A stretch of DNA of 45,955 nucleotides from JAUXFK01 sp034189035 (GTDB lineage: Bacteria; Desulfobacterota; UBA8473), in NCBI GenBank assembly GCA_034189035.1, contig JAXHVA010000032.1:1-45955 (forward strand), in the 5' to 3' direction. The position numbers and the translations under genes are program-made. This document shows positions 32,571 to 41,953 of this stretch, piece after piece (position 1 is the first letter of the stretch; each line of letters starts with the position of its first letter). The notes beneath the pieces were generated by a model. It searched no databases and was not told the DNA's origin. It saw only the letters and a program-made list of their open reading frames with translations.

Positions 32571-34157
32571 ATGCAAAAAGACAAAAGCGACTTTCGGATA
32601 GCATTTGTAAATCTAAAGGCCCAAATACCCTGTTATTTTGCTGGATCAAGCTTTACCCTGGAGCATATAGGCCTTGGTTATCTGAGTTCATTTCTGCAGG
32701 AAAATGGTTATAAGACAGTCATTATCGATGCAGCGACTAGAGACCTGTCAGATCGTATTGTCGTTCAGGAAATTCTGGATTTTTCTCCATCTATAGTTGG
32801 ATTTTCACCTACAGTTGCAACTATGGAAAGTGTGATTAAAATTAGCACCCTTTTGAAGGATGCCAATAAAGATATACATGTCTGTTTGGGGGGGCAGCAT
32901 GCAACGTTTTTAGCTGAGGAGATTCTCATTAATGAGCCGTATATCGATTCTGTAATAAGAGGAGAAGGTGAGTGGTCCATTTTAGAGTTGTCGGATAGAT
33001 TACGCTTGAAATCACCTCTTAGGTACACATTTGGTCTCTATTTCAGGGAGAGAGACGGTCGTATTTCTAAAGGCCCAAACAGGAGTAAGATAGAGGACCT
33101 GGATTCAATCCCATTTCCCTCCAGAGATTCCTTAAGATGGCAGGTTGAAAATGGAAAATCACCCACCGCTAGATTTATAAGCAGCAGAGGCTGTATTGCA
33201 GATTGCAGTTTTTGTAGCATTCCCCCATTCGAAAGGCTTCAAAAAGGGAAGCTCTGGAGATCCCGATCTCCTAAGGACGTGCTCGATGAGCTAACCTATC
33301 TTAAAGAAGAATTCGGTATAAAAACAGTGCTTTTTGCTGAGGATAATTTTATTGGACCAGGTGAAGCTGGGAGGGAAAGGGTTAGACAAATAGCACAGGG
33401 GATGATAACCAGAGGCCTGGATATGAAATTTCGGATCCTTTGTATGGCAGAGTCCTTAATCAATTGTGAATCGATACTTCCTCTGATGAAAAAAGCAGGC
33501 CTTGATCGTGTGATTGTAGGGATAGAAAGCGCTTCACAATCGGCATTGAACGTATTAAATAAGAAGACCACGCTGAATGACTATTATCATGTGATCAGAA
33601 TTCTCGAAAAAAATAATATCGTTTTACATATGGGATTTATGATGTTTCAGCCTTACTCCTGTTTTAAAGGTCTTCGTTTAAATGCAGAATTCCTTAAAAG
33701 GAGCAATCATGCATGTTTTTTTCAGCACTTCTCCAACCGTATGGAGCTCTATCCTGGTGTAGCGATATTCAAGCGACTTGCTAAAGATGAGATGATTATC
33801 TCTAAAGAAGAGTACAAACGGGGGTATTTATACCGGTTTGTTGAGCAAAATGTAGGAAAACTAGCCAGGAATTTGTCCCCAATTCGAAGGAATATGCTGG
33901 ATTTGGATAGACTGCTTTTGGATACAGATATAAGGATAAACAATGAAGATGATGAACTATTGAAAAAGAACCTCGTAGACCAGTATAGAGAGTTGCGCAA
34001 TCAAATCTCTACAAAAAATATGGATTTTTTCTTGAGATCTGTTGAGGTTGCAGAGTCTGGTTGGAAACAGAATGTTTTTGATGAATTGAAATATGAATAC
34101 CTTGAGGAAATAGAAAAAACAGGAAATGTTTTGATATCTTTAGTAGAGAGTGCATAA
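32571..34157 (+). CDS. B12-binding-domain radical SAM protein
   Basis: 528 aa. The N-terminal third (about 10-145) is a cobalamin-binding-like Rossmann domain (LEHIGLGYLSSFLQENGYKT, SIVGFSPTVATMESVIKIS, CLGGQHATFLAEEIL, VIRGEGE). The radical SAM core follows with the Fe4S4 ligands Cys208, Cys212 and Cys215 (GCIADCSFC) and AEDNF. The C-terminal 170 residues are helical. Such proteins do B12-assisted methylation, thiomethylation or ring chemistry on unknown substrates (BchE/HpnJ class). It lacks a recognisable ribosome binding site and sits 100 bp before ftsE. The substrate cannot be read from sequence. Confidence 0.85.
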   Translation: MQKDKSDFRIAFVNLKAQIPCYFAGSSFTLEHIGLGYLSSFLQENGYKTVIIDAATRDLSDRIVVQEILDFSPSIVGFSPTVATMESVIKISTLLKDANKDIHVCLGGQHATFLAEEILINEPYIDSVIRGEGEWSILELSDRLRLKSPLRYTFGLYFRERDGRISKGPNRSKIEDLDSIPFPSRDSLRWQVENGKSPTARFISSRGCIADCSFCSIPPFERLQKGKLWRSRSPKDVLDELTYLKEEFGIKTVLFAEDNFIGPGEAGRERVRQIAQGMITRGLDMKFRILCMAESLINCESILPLMKKAGLDRVIVGIESASQSALNVLNKKTTLNDYYHVIRILEKNNIVLHMGFMMFQPYSCFKGLRLNAEFLKRSNHACFFQHFSNRMELYPGVAIFKRLAKDEMIISKEEYKRGYLYRFVEQNVGKLARNLSPIRRNMLDLDRLLLDTDIRINNEDDELLKKNLVDQYRELRNQISTKNMDFFLRSVEVAESGWKQNVFDELKYEYLEEIEKTGNVLISLVESA

Positions 34158-34265
34158 TTGTTGCGCCATTAATGACTGGTTGGACAGTATAGGAATCTCT
34201 ATAATTAGTTTCATTCTTTTTTAGAGAGTCGAAACGGGAGGTAATCAAACAAGAGGAAATGATAC

Positions 34266-34919
34266 TTGATTCAGATGCTTCATGTTCATAAAATATACTC
34301 TAATGGCCAAAAAGCATTGATAGATGTTAACTTAAAGCTGGATAAGGGTGGGTTCGCCTATATTATAGGTCCTTGCGGGGCAGGGAAGACCACTATCTTA
34401 AAGTTGATTTATTGTGCACAGAGACCTACAAGAGGGGTGGTTTTACTCAGTGATAAAAATATAACTCGGATAAGGAGGTCTCATATCCCCTACTTGAGAA
34501 GAAACATCGGCATTGTCTTTCAAGACTTTAAATTAATCAAGACCAGGACTGTTTTTGAAAATATTGCTCTTTCCTTAGAGGTTATTGGGGCCACAAAGAC
34601 AGATATACAGAAGAAGGTTTGGAAAGTACTGAGTTTTGTGGGTCTTTACAATAAATCGAATGAATATCCGTTTCAGCTATCCGGAGGAGAGCAGCAAAGA
34701 GTTGCTGTAGCCAGGGCAATAGTAAACAACCCGTTAATCCTTTTAGCAGATGAGCCTACTGGCAATCTTGATCCTGAAATGACAGCGGATATTATAGAGC
34801 TTTTAGATAGAATAAATATGCGAGGCACAACTGTATTGGTTGCAACCCATAATCCAAATCTGGTGAGAGATAAAAGGAAGGTATTTAAATTAGATAAAGG
34901 GAGGATAACCAACGGTTGA
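34266..34919 (+). CDS. ftsE: cell-division ABC ATPase FtsE
   Basis: 217 aa, normal length. TTG start gives MIQML, the usual FtsE beginning, with AAGAGGAAA upstream. Walker A is GPCGAGKTT (Cys where Ser is common), signature LSGGEQQRVAVARA, Walker B LILLADEPTGNLD and switch His in VATHNPN. FtsE drives FtsX at the division site to activate peptidoglycan hydrolysis. The neighbours confirm the identity: FtsX starts 35 bp later, followed by an EnvC-like activator. Confidence 0.93.
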   Translation: MIQMLHVHKIYSNGQKALIDVNLKLDKGGFAYIIGPCGAGKTTILKLIYCAQRPTRGVVLLSDKNITRIRRSHIPYLRRNIGIVFQDFKLIKTRTVFENIALSLEVIGATKTDIQKKVWKVLSFVGLYNKSNEYPFQLSGGEQQRVAVARAIVNNPLILLADEPTGNLDPEMTADIIELLDRINMRGTTVLVATHNPNLVRDKRKVFKLDKGRITNG

Positions 34920-34954
34920 AGTGGAAAGAATTCACTTAATGCCTGAAAATTCAC

Positions 34955-35869
34955 TTGTGTCTGGATATGTTCTTAAGAAAGGGTTTCTATTTTTTTAATA
35001 AGGCTTTTCAGGGTATAAGGCAGAGCCTTTTTATTAATTTTATAAATTTTGGAACTATAACGGTATCTTTGCTAGTTTTCGGTACCTTTCTCATTATATT
35101 ATTTAATTTAAACCGATTTTTAGATGAATGGACTTGTGAGAATCACGTAACCATTTACTTGGATGACACTTTATCATCTGATAATGTATTCGATATAAAG
35201 GATAGAATAGCTCGATTCGAGGAGGTTGAGAGAGTAACATATATATCTAAGAGAGAGGCGCTTAACATAGTAAAAGAGGCTTTACAGATTTATGACAACT
35301 CTTTCGAAGGCTTAGGAGTGAATCCACTGCCAGCAACCCTGGAGATTCAGCTTAAGAAGAAGTTTTTAAGCTCAAACGATGTCGAAAGCTTTGTTGCCAG
35401 GATGAGAACATTCAAGGAATTTAAAGAAATACAGTACGATAAAGAATGGGTCAGAGATTTTTCTGCATTCTTTTGCCTTTTCTGGATAGGGAGTTTATCA
35501 ATAGGGATCGGGTTGCTTTCAGCTACTATTCTCATTGTTTCTAATAGCTTTCAATTGGGTGTTTATGCAAGAAAGGAGGAACTCGAGATAATGAAGCTGG
35601 TCGGGGCGACTGATGTTTTTATTAAAATCCCATTTTTTTTGGAAGGGATTTTTCAGGGTTTGCTAGGGGCCTTTGTATCTATCGGTTTGCTATACTGTAT
35701 ATATCAGGCCGTTATCTTTAAAGTGAAACCATTTCTTAGTATATACATAAGGGAGTTAGATCTATCATTTCTGCCATTATCTTTTATTTTTGGTGTAATC
35801 ATTGGTGGGTCATTGATGGGTATGTTAGGCAGTTTTGTCTCAATGAGAAAAATCACAAAGAACTATTAA
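34955..35869 (+). CDS. ftsX: cell-division membrane protein FtsX
   Basis: 304 aa with four membrane helices (about 30-52, 175-200, 227-250 and 270-295) and a periplasmic loop of about 120 residues between the first two (HVTIYLDDTLSSDNVFDIKD, ERVTYISKREA), the FtsX plan. The cytoplasmic coupling segment RKEELEIMKLVGAT is diagnostic. A TTG at 34955 or the ATG at 34967 (MFLRKGFYFF) could start it; the ATG version is more FtsX-like. It recruits and gates the EnvC-like hydrolase activator encoded 9 bp downstream. Confidence 0.92.
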   Translation: MCLDMFLRKGFYFFNKAFQGIRQSLFINFINFGTITVSLLVFGTFLIILFNLNRFLDEWTCENHVTIYLDDTLSSDNVFDIKDRIARFEEVERVTYISKREALNIVKEALQIYDNSFEGLGVNPLPATLEIQLKKKFLSSNDVESFVARMRTFKEFKEIQYDKEWVRDFSAFFCLFWIGSLSIGIGLLSATILIVSNSFQLGVYARKEELEIMKLVGATDVFIKIPFFLEGIFQGLLGAFVSIGLLYCIYQAVIFKVKPFLSIYIRELDLSFLPLSFIFGVIIGGSLMGMLGSFVSMRKITKNY

Positions 35870-35878
35870 ATTATTAAG

Positions 35879-37060
35879 ATGAGAAGCATACGCAAGGCCT
35901 TTATAATATTAATTCTTACCACATTTTGTTTCAATGGCATGATTAGAGGTGAAGACCAGAATCTTCATAAGATGTTTTTTAAGAAGAAGAAAGAGCTGAC
36001 CTCTATTAAAAAGAGAATTCGTCAATCAAGAAAGGATATTTCGGAAATTAACAAGAAAGAATTGGCTGCAACTTCTGAGGTAAGTCAAATAGAAAAAAGA
36101 CTTTCCAATGTGAATAAAAACATTGAATTACTCAATTCTAATATTGAAAGTATGAAGCAGAGAGTCGATGATACAGGTTGTAATATTTCACAGATAGAGA
36201 GAAACATTACAACCCTGAGTCCGAGACTGAGAGACAATCTTATACAAATTTATAGACTAGGTGAAATTAGATACACAGATAGAGTATTCTCGTCGGGCTC
36301 TTATACTGACAAGTTAAGATGTTACAGATTTTTGAGTTTTTTACTCGATTACAATATGGCTTTAATTGAGGGGTATAGAAAAGACCTTTTGAAAATGAAA
36401 AGCCAAAGAGATGATTGTAAGGAGGATGAAGTTAAATTCACAAACTTGATAGTCGGTGAACATAGGAAGAAATCCGATATTCAAGTAAGGCTTCAAAGAA
36501 AGACAAAGCTCCTTAGGTCCGTAAAGAGAAAGAAGATGGCATATATATCGAAGGTCAATAAGTTAGAGAAGGATTCTAAAGGGCTTCAGTCGATGATTGA
36601 CAAACTGAAAAAGGAGATAGGTAAAGACTTATCTATATATAGCGATAAAGGATTTGAAGCATTTAGAGGAAAATTAGACATTCCGGTTACGGGAAAGGTC
36701 TTGCCTTTATTCGGCAGGCAGAAGGATCAAAGATATAATACCTATACTTTCCACAAAGGTATTGATATATTGGCCCCTGTGGGCTCTAAAATCAAAACGA
36801 TTTACGATGGAAAGGTTCTGTTCTCTGACTGGTTTAAAGGTTATGGTAAGATTATAATAGTTGATCATGGAGGCTCCTACTGTACCCTTTTTGCTCATGC
36901 TTCAAGATTGATTAAAAAAGCAGGTGATGAGGTGAAGAAGGGGGAAGTTATTGCTCTAGTAGGGGATACGGATTCTTCTAAAGGGCCTCATCTTTACTTT
37001 GAGATTCGCTATCAGGGGAAGCCCCAAAACCCAATTGAGTGGCTGGCAATACCTAATTAG
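35879..37060 (+). CDS. envC: EnvC-like murein hydrolase activator (coiled coil + LytM domain)
   Basis: 393 aa, ATG 9 bp after the ftsX stop. Signal peptide about 1-24. Residues 25-255 are a long coiled coil (LTSIKKRIRQSRKDISEINK and on), the part that contacts FtsX. Residues about 270-390 are a LytM/M23 domain. Of the zinc/catalytic set, His292 and Asp296 (HKGID), His340 (FAHAS) and His371 are present, but the HxH pair reads HLYFE: the second His is Tyr373, as in E. coli EnvC. The domain is therefore probably a non-catalytic activator of amidases. Together with ftsEX it forms the division-site remodelling unit. Confidence 0.88.
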   Translation: MRSIRKAFIILILTTFCFNGMIRGEDQNLHKMFFKKKKELTSIKKRIRQSRKDISEINKKELAATSEVSQIEKRLSNVNKNIELLNSNIESMKQRVDDTGCNISQIERNITTLSPRLRDNLIQIYRLGEIRYTDRVFSSGSYTDKLRCYRFLSFLLDYNMALIEGYRKDLLKMKSQRDDCKEDEVKFTNLIVGEHRKKSDIQVRLQRKTKLLRSVKRKKMAYISKVNKLEKDSKGLQSMIDKLKKEIGKDLSIYSDKGFEAFRGKLDIPVTGKVLPLFGRQKDQRYNTYTFHKGIDILAPVGSKIKTIYDGKVLFSDWFKGYGKIIIVDHGGSYCTLFAHASRLIKKAGDEVKKGEVIALVGDTDSSKGPHLYFEIRYQGKPQNPIEWLAIPN

Positions 37061-37189
37061 TGAATATTACAAAGTAAGTATTTTTTATGTATGTGCCAAA
37101 GGGAAAGGGGATTAAATAGAAGAAAAGAAACTTTTTCAGGAATTACGAATTGGATAATCACGTATTAAATATTAATTCAGGAGGAGGAT

Positions 37190-38521
37190 ATGATATTTCA
37201 TACAGAGAAAAGCAAGAGATTATTTTTGATAATATCTGTTGTTATAATACTTGGATTCATAATAAGCATTGGATGGAAGGATAGGGTATCTGCTATAAAT
37301 AAAGAGACATATGAAAAGCTCAAGATATTTACGGATGTTCTTTCTATGGTTCAAAGGCATTATGTAGAAGAAGTGGACACAGAGAAACTGCTTTATGGCG
37401 CAATAAATGGTATGTTGGATGTGTTAGATCCCCATTCATCTTTTATGCCTCCTGATATATTTAAAGAAATGAGAGTAGAGACAAAAGGGAGTTTTGGTGG
37501 TTTGGGAATCGAGATTACCATGAAGGAAGGAGTTTTATTGGTAATATCTCCAATTGAGGATACTCCTGCCTACCAGGCCGGGATAAAAGCTGGAGATCAT
37601 ATCCTTATGGTCGATGGAAAGCATACAAAGAATATGAGTTTAATGGATGCAGTGAAGTTGATGCGAGGTACTCCAGGGACAAAGGCAACGATCACTATAA
37701 TGCGCAAAGGCTTATCAAAGCCAAAGGATTATACAATTACCCGCGCTATAATTAAGATCAAGAGCGTAAAATATTGGGTTCTTGAAGAAGGTTACGGGTA
37801 TACTCGGATTAATCACTTTCAGGATAAGACAGCATATGAACTCAAAGTTGCCCTTAGCAAATTAGAGGCTGAAGGAGATGGTCTTAAAGGATTAATATTG
37901 GATTTGAGGAACAACCCTGGAGGCACGTTTGATCAAGCTCTAAAGGTATCTGATGAGTTTTTAGATTCAGGCATTATTACGTATACTGAAGAACGGGTTA
38001 AAGGTAAAAGGCAGGTGTTTAAGGCAAAAAGGGCAGGTATTGACCATGATTATCCTATGATTGTTTTAGTTAACGCCGGTAGCGCCAGTGCTTCAGAGAT
38101 TGTTGCAGGTGCCTTACAGGACAATGGAAGGGCCCTTATTTTAGGTGTGCAGACCTTTGGGAAAGCAACTGTGCAGTCAATATACCCTTTAGAAGATGGT
38201 TCAGGCCTGAGATTGACCATTGGTAGATATTACACTCCGAAAGGAAGGTCTATCCAGGCAGAGGGTATTGTACCTGATATTGTTGTCAATAACGATTTAC
38301 CTTTAGGAGTTGAAGCAAAGAATAACATAAAATTTCTAAGAGAGAGAGACTTAGAGAGACACTTTAAAGGTTTAAATGAGGACGAAGAGAAACAAGAGGA
38401 TATTATAAATGAGATAGAAGAAGAGGAAGATATTGCAGATGCTCAATTGGAAAGGGCACTTGAGATTCTAAAGAGCTGGAATATCTTCAAAGAGAATATG
38501 AAGATAAGGGAAGCGTCATAA
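37190..38521 (+). CDS. ctpA: carboxy-terminal processing protease (S41)
   Basis: 443 aa; ATG behind AGGAGGA. N-terminal hydrophobic anchor about 11-27 (SVVIILGFIISIGW), PDZ domain about 95-185 (SFGGLGIEITMKEGVLLVIS, GDHILMVDGK), and the S41 protease core with the Ser/Lys dyad in NAGSASASEIVAGAL (Ser about 299) and TFGKATVQS (Lys about 325). The C-terminal 70 residues are acidic and helical. It trims periplasmic proteins, in many bacteria peptidoglycan hydrolases, which fits its place after ftsEX-envC. Confidence 0.93.
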   Translation: MIFHTEKSKRLFLIISVVIILGFIISIGWKDRVSAINKETYEKLKIFTDVLSMVQRHYVEEVDTEKLLYGAINGMLDVLDPHSSFMPPDIFKEMRVETKGSFGGLGIEITMKEGVLLVISPIEDTPAYQAGIKAGDHILMVDGKHTKNMSLMDAVKLMRGTPGTKATITIMRKGLSKPKDYTITRAIIKIKSVKYWVLEEGYGYTRINHFQDKTAYELKVALSKLEAEGDGLKGLILDLRNNPGGTFDQALKVSDEFLDSGIITYTEERVKGKRQVFKAKRAGIDHDYPMIVLVNAGSASASEIVAGALQDNGRALILGVQTFGKATVQSIYPLEDGSGLRLTIGRYYTPKGRSIQAEGIVPDIVVNNDLPLGVEAKNNIKFLRERDLERHFKGLNEDEEKQEDIINEIEEEEDIADAQLERALEILKSWNIFKENMKIREAS

Positions 38522-38555
38522 AGGAAAATAAAGAGTAAAGGGTTTCTATATATCA

Positions 38556-39494
38556 ATGGCTCAAAGGAAAAAGACTAGAAAAGGGAGGTCAAAAAAGAAA
38601 AAAAATAAAGGGGATGACCAAACAAGGATGGCTTTATTGGGTTTGATTATATTGTTGTCAGTCCTAGTGATTGCTGTTAGCATACTTTACACCAAACAAA
38701 AGATGCGATACAGCATCTATTCACAAAAAAAGCATTCTGATGTTGCTTCTAAAAAATCTTCTGATAAGATTGACTTAAGAAAAGACCATACAAAAAAGGG
38801 TATTCCCTTGAAGAAATCAGTATCCAAGCAGGCTTATAGAGTTGCGATTATTATAGACGATTTGGGGTATAATAACCATAAAGCAGATGAGTTGCTGAAG
38901 ATTGATGCAAAACTGACCTTTTCTGTCTTCCCATTGTCACCACATTCCAAATCCATTGCTGAAAAAGCCAATGCAATGGGCAAAGAAGTAATGCTCCACC
39001 TGCCAATGGAACCTTACAAGTATCCTGAAAAGAATCCAGGTAATGGAACCCTTCTATTGAGTATGAGTGATGAAGAGTTAGAAGAGATATTAGTTAGAGA
39101 TATACAGTCAGTACCTTTTATAAAGGGTATAAATAACCATATGGGTTCGAGGTTTACGGAAGATCATAGAAAGATGATGATCGTTCTCAAAAAACTTGAA
39201 AAAAAAGGCCTGTTTTTTTTAGATAGTCTGACAACAAGTGATTCTGTTGGCTATAAATTAGCCAAAGAAATAGGATTAGACACAGCAGCACGAGACATTT
39301 TTTTGGATAATGAAAAAGATTTCGAATATATCAGTGCACAAGTAGATAAACTGATAAAAATTTCAAAAAGAAGAGGGTATGCTATAGGTATCGGTCATCC
39401 GTATCCTTCTACAATAGATGCATTGAAACGATTGATTCCTGGACTTGAAGCAAAAGGGATAGAAGTGGTTCCGATATCTCATTTGGTAAACTGA
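38556..39494 (+). CDS. divergent polysaccharide deacetylase (DUF610) family protein
   Basis: 312 aa. A very basic N-terminus (KKTRKGRSKKKKNKGD), one transmembrane helix about 27-46 (ALLGLIILLSVLVIAVSILY), a Lys-rich linker, then the NodB-like fold: VAIIIDDLGYNNHKADELL (about 94-112) with the Asp-Asp metal motif, TFSVFPLSPHS, VMLHLPMEP, INNHMGSRFTE and IGIGHPYPSTI. Proteins of this family follow ctpA and envC in many proteobacteria and are thought to act on cell-wall or surface glycans; activity is unproven. 34 bp after ctpA, so part of the same unit. Confidence 0.87.
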   Translation: MAQRKKTRKGRSKKKKNKGDDQTRMALLGLIILLSVLVIAVSILYTKQKMRYSIYSQKKHSDVASKKSSDKIDLRKDHTKKGIPLKKSVSKQAYRVAIIIDDLGYNNHKADELLKIDAKLTFSVFPLSPHSKSIAEKANAMGKEVMLHLPMEPYKYPEKNPGNGTLLLSMSDEELEEILVRDIQSVPFIKGINNHMGSRFTEDHRKMMIVLKKLEKKGLFFLDSLTTSDSVGYKLAKEIGLDTAARDIFLDNEKDFEYISAQVDKLIKISKRRGYAIGIGHPYPSTIDALKRLIPGLEAKGIEVVPISHLVN

Positions 39495-39524
39495 AATTTT
39501 AATCAACACAGACGAAAGAATAAA

Positions 39525-40226
39525 ATGGTAACGAGAAAAGAAGTAAATCATGCAAAACAGATAGAGGCTCTCTCGAAGATTAGTAAGGCGATCACCTCAG
39601 ATTTTTATCTAGAGGACATACTGCGACTTATTGTGGTCGTTACTGCAGAGGTTATGAACTCAAAGATATGTTCTTTATGGTTGATTGATGAGAAAGATAA
39701 GGAATTAAAGATCAGGGCAACCCAGAGTATAAGTAAGGAGTATCTGAAGGAACGGAGCTTGAAGTTAACTGAAGGTGTAGTTGGATTTGTTGCCAAAGAG
39801 AATAAACCTGTCGTAATATTAGATGTACAAAAAGAGCCGAGATATAAAGAGAAGGCCCTTGCTAGAAAAGAGGGACTGGTCTCGATGTTGAGTGTCCCAA
39901 TGTGTGTGAAGGATAGAGTTATCGGTGTAATAAACTGTTATACTTCTACACAATATGAATTTACTGAGACAGATATTACTGTCTTAACTACTGTAGCTAA
40001 TCAGGCGGCTATAGCCATTGAGAATACAGAGTTGATGGTCAAGACCAAAGTCATTCAAGAAGAGTTGGAAACTCGTAAGCTTGTAGAGCGAGCAAAGGAT
40101 ATTCTTATGCGAGATAGGGGGCTCAAAGGCGATGAGGCATTTCGCAGGATTCAAAAGAAGAGTATGAATAATCGAAGGTCAATGAGAGATATAGCTGAGG
40201 CGATAATCCTTGCAAAAGAGATTTAG
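39525..40226 (+). CDS. GAF-ANTAR RNA-binding regulator
   Basis: 233 aa. A GAF sensor domain fills about 12-168 (ISKAITSDFYLEDILRLIVV, SICSLWLIDE-like NSKICSLWLIDEKD, EGVVGFVAKENKPVVILDV, LSVPMCVKDRVIGVIN). A short coiled coil leads into an ANTAR domain about 178-231 (LVERAKDILMRDRGLKGDEA, FRRIQKKSM, RSMRDIAEAIILA). ANTAR proteins bind pairs of hexaloop RNA hairpins and stop transcription termination. Here the sensor is GAF rather than a receiver, so a small molecule or redox signal is likely. 30 bp after the deacetylase-like gene. Confidence 0.87.
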   Translation: MVTRKEVNHAKQIEALSKISKAITSDFYLEDILRLIVVVTAEVMNSKICSLWLIDEKDKELKIRATQSISKEYLKERSLKLTEGVVGFVAKENKPVVILDVQKEPRYKEKALARKEGLVSMLSVPMCVKDRVIGVINCYTSTQYEFTETDITVLTTVANQAAIAIENTELMVKTKVIQEELETRKLVERAKDILMRDRGLKGDEAFRRIQKKSMNNRRSMRDIAEAIILAKEI

Positions 40227-40274
40227 GAATGGGAGATTTTAAATTGATATTTTGTGACTTTCAGAGATGTCCCG

Positions 40275-41021
40275 TTAGCTTTTATACCCTACAGGCATTA
40301 TCAAGAGGGGCTCATGAGATATGGGAATCTTGATTGCCCGGATAATGGTTTCATCATAGAAGGCTCCAACTATTCCAGCCCCCAGGCCGATTGCTTCTGC
40401 CTGCAAAAAGATATTTTGACTGATGTGACCTGCTTCTATTACAGCATATCTTACTCCTCTTTCACCGTACTTAGAGCAGATCCTGCTGTATTCAGCAGTG
40501 ATGAGTAGATTTATAGGGGCTGTGGCCAGCCACATCTGTGATAGGGCTGCTCGGGCAACATCATGTAATAAATCTCCCTCGGTTATCTTAGAGACTGAAT
40601 GTTGACTTGGGTTGTAATGGTATATGCCGGGCTTAATTCCTGTTACACCGTTTCTCCCTATAACTGCATAAATGTCCATTGGGTAGAGTGCTCCACCCGA
40701 AGGTGCTGATCTTTTGTAACCCCTCTGCTCGGTTATACCCTGGCCTGCCCATAGAATCTGTGAAAACTGTTCTATGCTTAAACTGTCCGTCTTGAAGGAC
40801 CGTATAGTCCGACGATTCCTGATAGCCCCTTCAAGCGAAATATCTCCTTCAGTCTTCGGTTTTGGCAGATTCATTTCATCCCCCTTAAGCTGTTTCTTTT
40901 CTTTGATATTCATTGCACATACAAGGCTCGATGAGAAGGGAGTTGAAAAAGGGAGAAAGAGTGCCAGCCTTGTAAATAAAACTAAAATATCTCTCCGTGT
41001 TAGAGAAAAAAGACTTTTCAT
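40275..41021 (-). CDS. SagB-type nitroreductase-family oxidoreductase with Tat-like signal
   Basis: About 248 aa from ATG 41021; an upstream in-frame start would add 15 residues ahead of the signal. The N-terminus LTRRDILVLFTRLALFLPF has a twin-Arg and a hydrophobic core, suggesting Tat export. The rest is an FMN-dependent nitroreductase of the SagB/ThcOx type: RNRRTIRSFKTDSLSIEQFS, ILWAGQGIT, RSAPSGGALYPMDIYAVIG, GHISQNIFLQAEAIGLG and the final ILMPVGY. Stand-alone SagB-like proteins in anaerobes are of unknown function; no cyclodehydratase, peptide precursor or YcaO gene is nearby. Confidence 0.85.
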   Translation of the reverse strand: MKSLFSLTRRDILVLFTRLALFLPFSTPFSSSLVCAMNIKEKKQLKGDEMNLPKPKTEGDISLEGAIRNRRTIRSFKTDSLSIEQFSQILWAGQGITEQRGYKRSAPSGGALYPMDIYAVIGRNGVTGIKPGIYHYNPSQHSVSKITEGDLLHDVARAALSQMWLATAPINLLITAEYSRICSKYGERGVRYAVIEAGHISQNIFLQAEAIGLGAGIVGAFYDETIIRAIKIPISHEPLLIMPVGYKS

Positions 41022-41203
41022 TGGAAAAGAGTAATAAAAATTATATATTGAAAAAGCAAAAGACAACGCAGACAGGTTTTTCTAAGCAGGAAACTTGTGG
41101 TGAATAATCTGAATTGTCTTGTGAGTGTTCTGAAAAAGTGTAAACCTCAATACTCTCATTTTTTAATAGGGCCAGAATTACTTTTTGATTTGAGGAGAAT
41201 ACT

Positions 41204-41587
41204 ATGGAAGAAAGAATAATAGAAACCTTTGATCTTGGAAATAATACTGTATTGCAGCTCATTGACGCATCTAGAAAACTGGTTGGCGACCGTTACCTCG
41301 TTACTCTGGTTTCCAGGATTACTATCTCGATAAAAGAAGATCTGCTTTGCGATGTATCCGATTATCCTGGTATTGACGATATTGTAAGTGAGCTGGGCGA
41401 TACACTGATATATGAGAAAAAAGAAGAACGAATATTTGTGGATGAAAGAGAAAAGGATTCTGTTTTAAATGGCCTGCTAAGCCAGTTTAAAGATAATGCG
41501 CTTAAATATTACAGACATCCGAGTTTTATTCAACAGTTTATATTAAAGAAGTTCCGTGAAAAGCAAAAAGTAAATCAATGTAAATGA
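41204..41587 (+). CDS. conserved protein of unknown function
   Basis: 127 aa; ATG preceded by TTGAGGAG. Soluble, mixed alpha/beta: EERIIETFDLGNNTVLQLID, DRYLVTLVSRITISIKEDLL, then a charged C-terminal half with a helical tail (HPSFIQQFILKKFREKQKV). No known motif was recognised. The clean ribosome binding site and protein-like composition support a real gene. It is divergent from the SagB-type gene. Confidence 0.6.
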   Translation: MEERIIETFDLGNNTVLQLIDASRKLVGDRYLVTLVSRITISIKEDLLCDVSDYPGIDDIVSELGDTLIYEKKEERIFVDEREKDSVLNGLLSQFKDNALKYYRHPSFIQQFILKKFREKQKVNQCK

Positions 41588-41953
41588 AAAGAGTAACTGT
41601 TTTGCAAGATATTAAATTGGATGATCTTTGACGAGTATCTTTGAATTTTTTTTTAAGATGGCTCAATAATTATTCGATATAACATTTTCTTTCATGCATC
41701 TGCTTTAACGGCCGTCTTTTGTTCAAGAATTATAAAGAACCATCTCTTGAATGTCAAACAAAATAGTTATACAAGTATGTTGTGATTTTTTTTGGTAAAT
41801 TCGATATGTAGATATATGATTGCCAATAAAAATACTTAAAAAGAAGGGAAATACCCAATATTTGTAAGAGGTTAGCTTTATGAAAAAAAAGGATAACAGC
41901 AAGCAAGGAGTGGTGGTCAAATTTTAATGCGTGTAGTTGTTTGAGTATCTAAG
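41588..41953. other. AT-rich non-coding region before repeat copy B
   Basis: About 370 bp with no supported gene, between the unknown 127-aa gene and the dispersed repeat. No convincing promoter or terminator was found. Confidence 0.35.
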
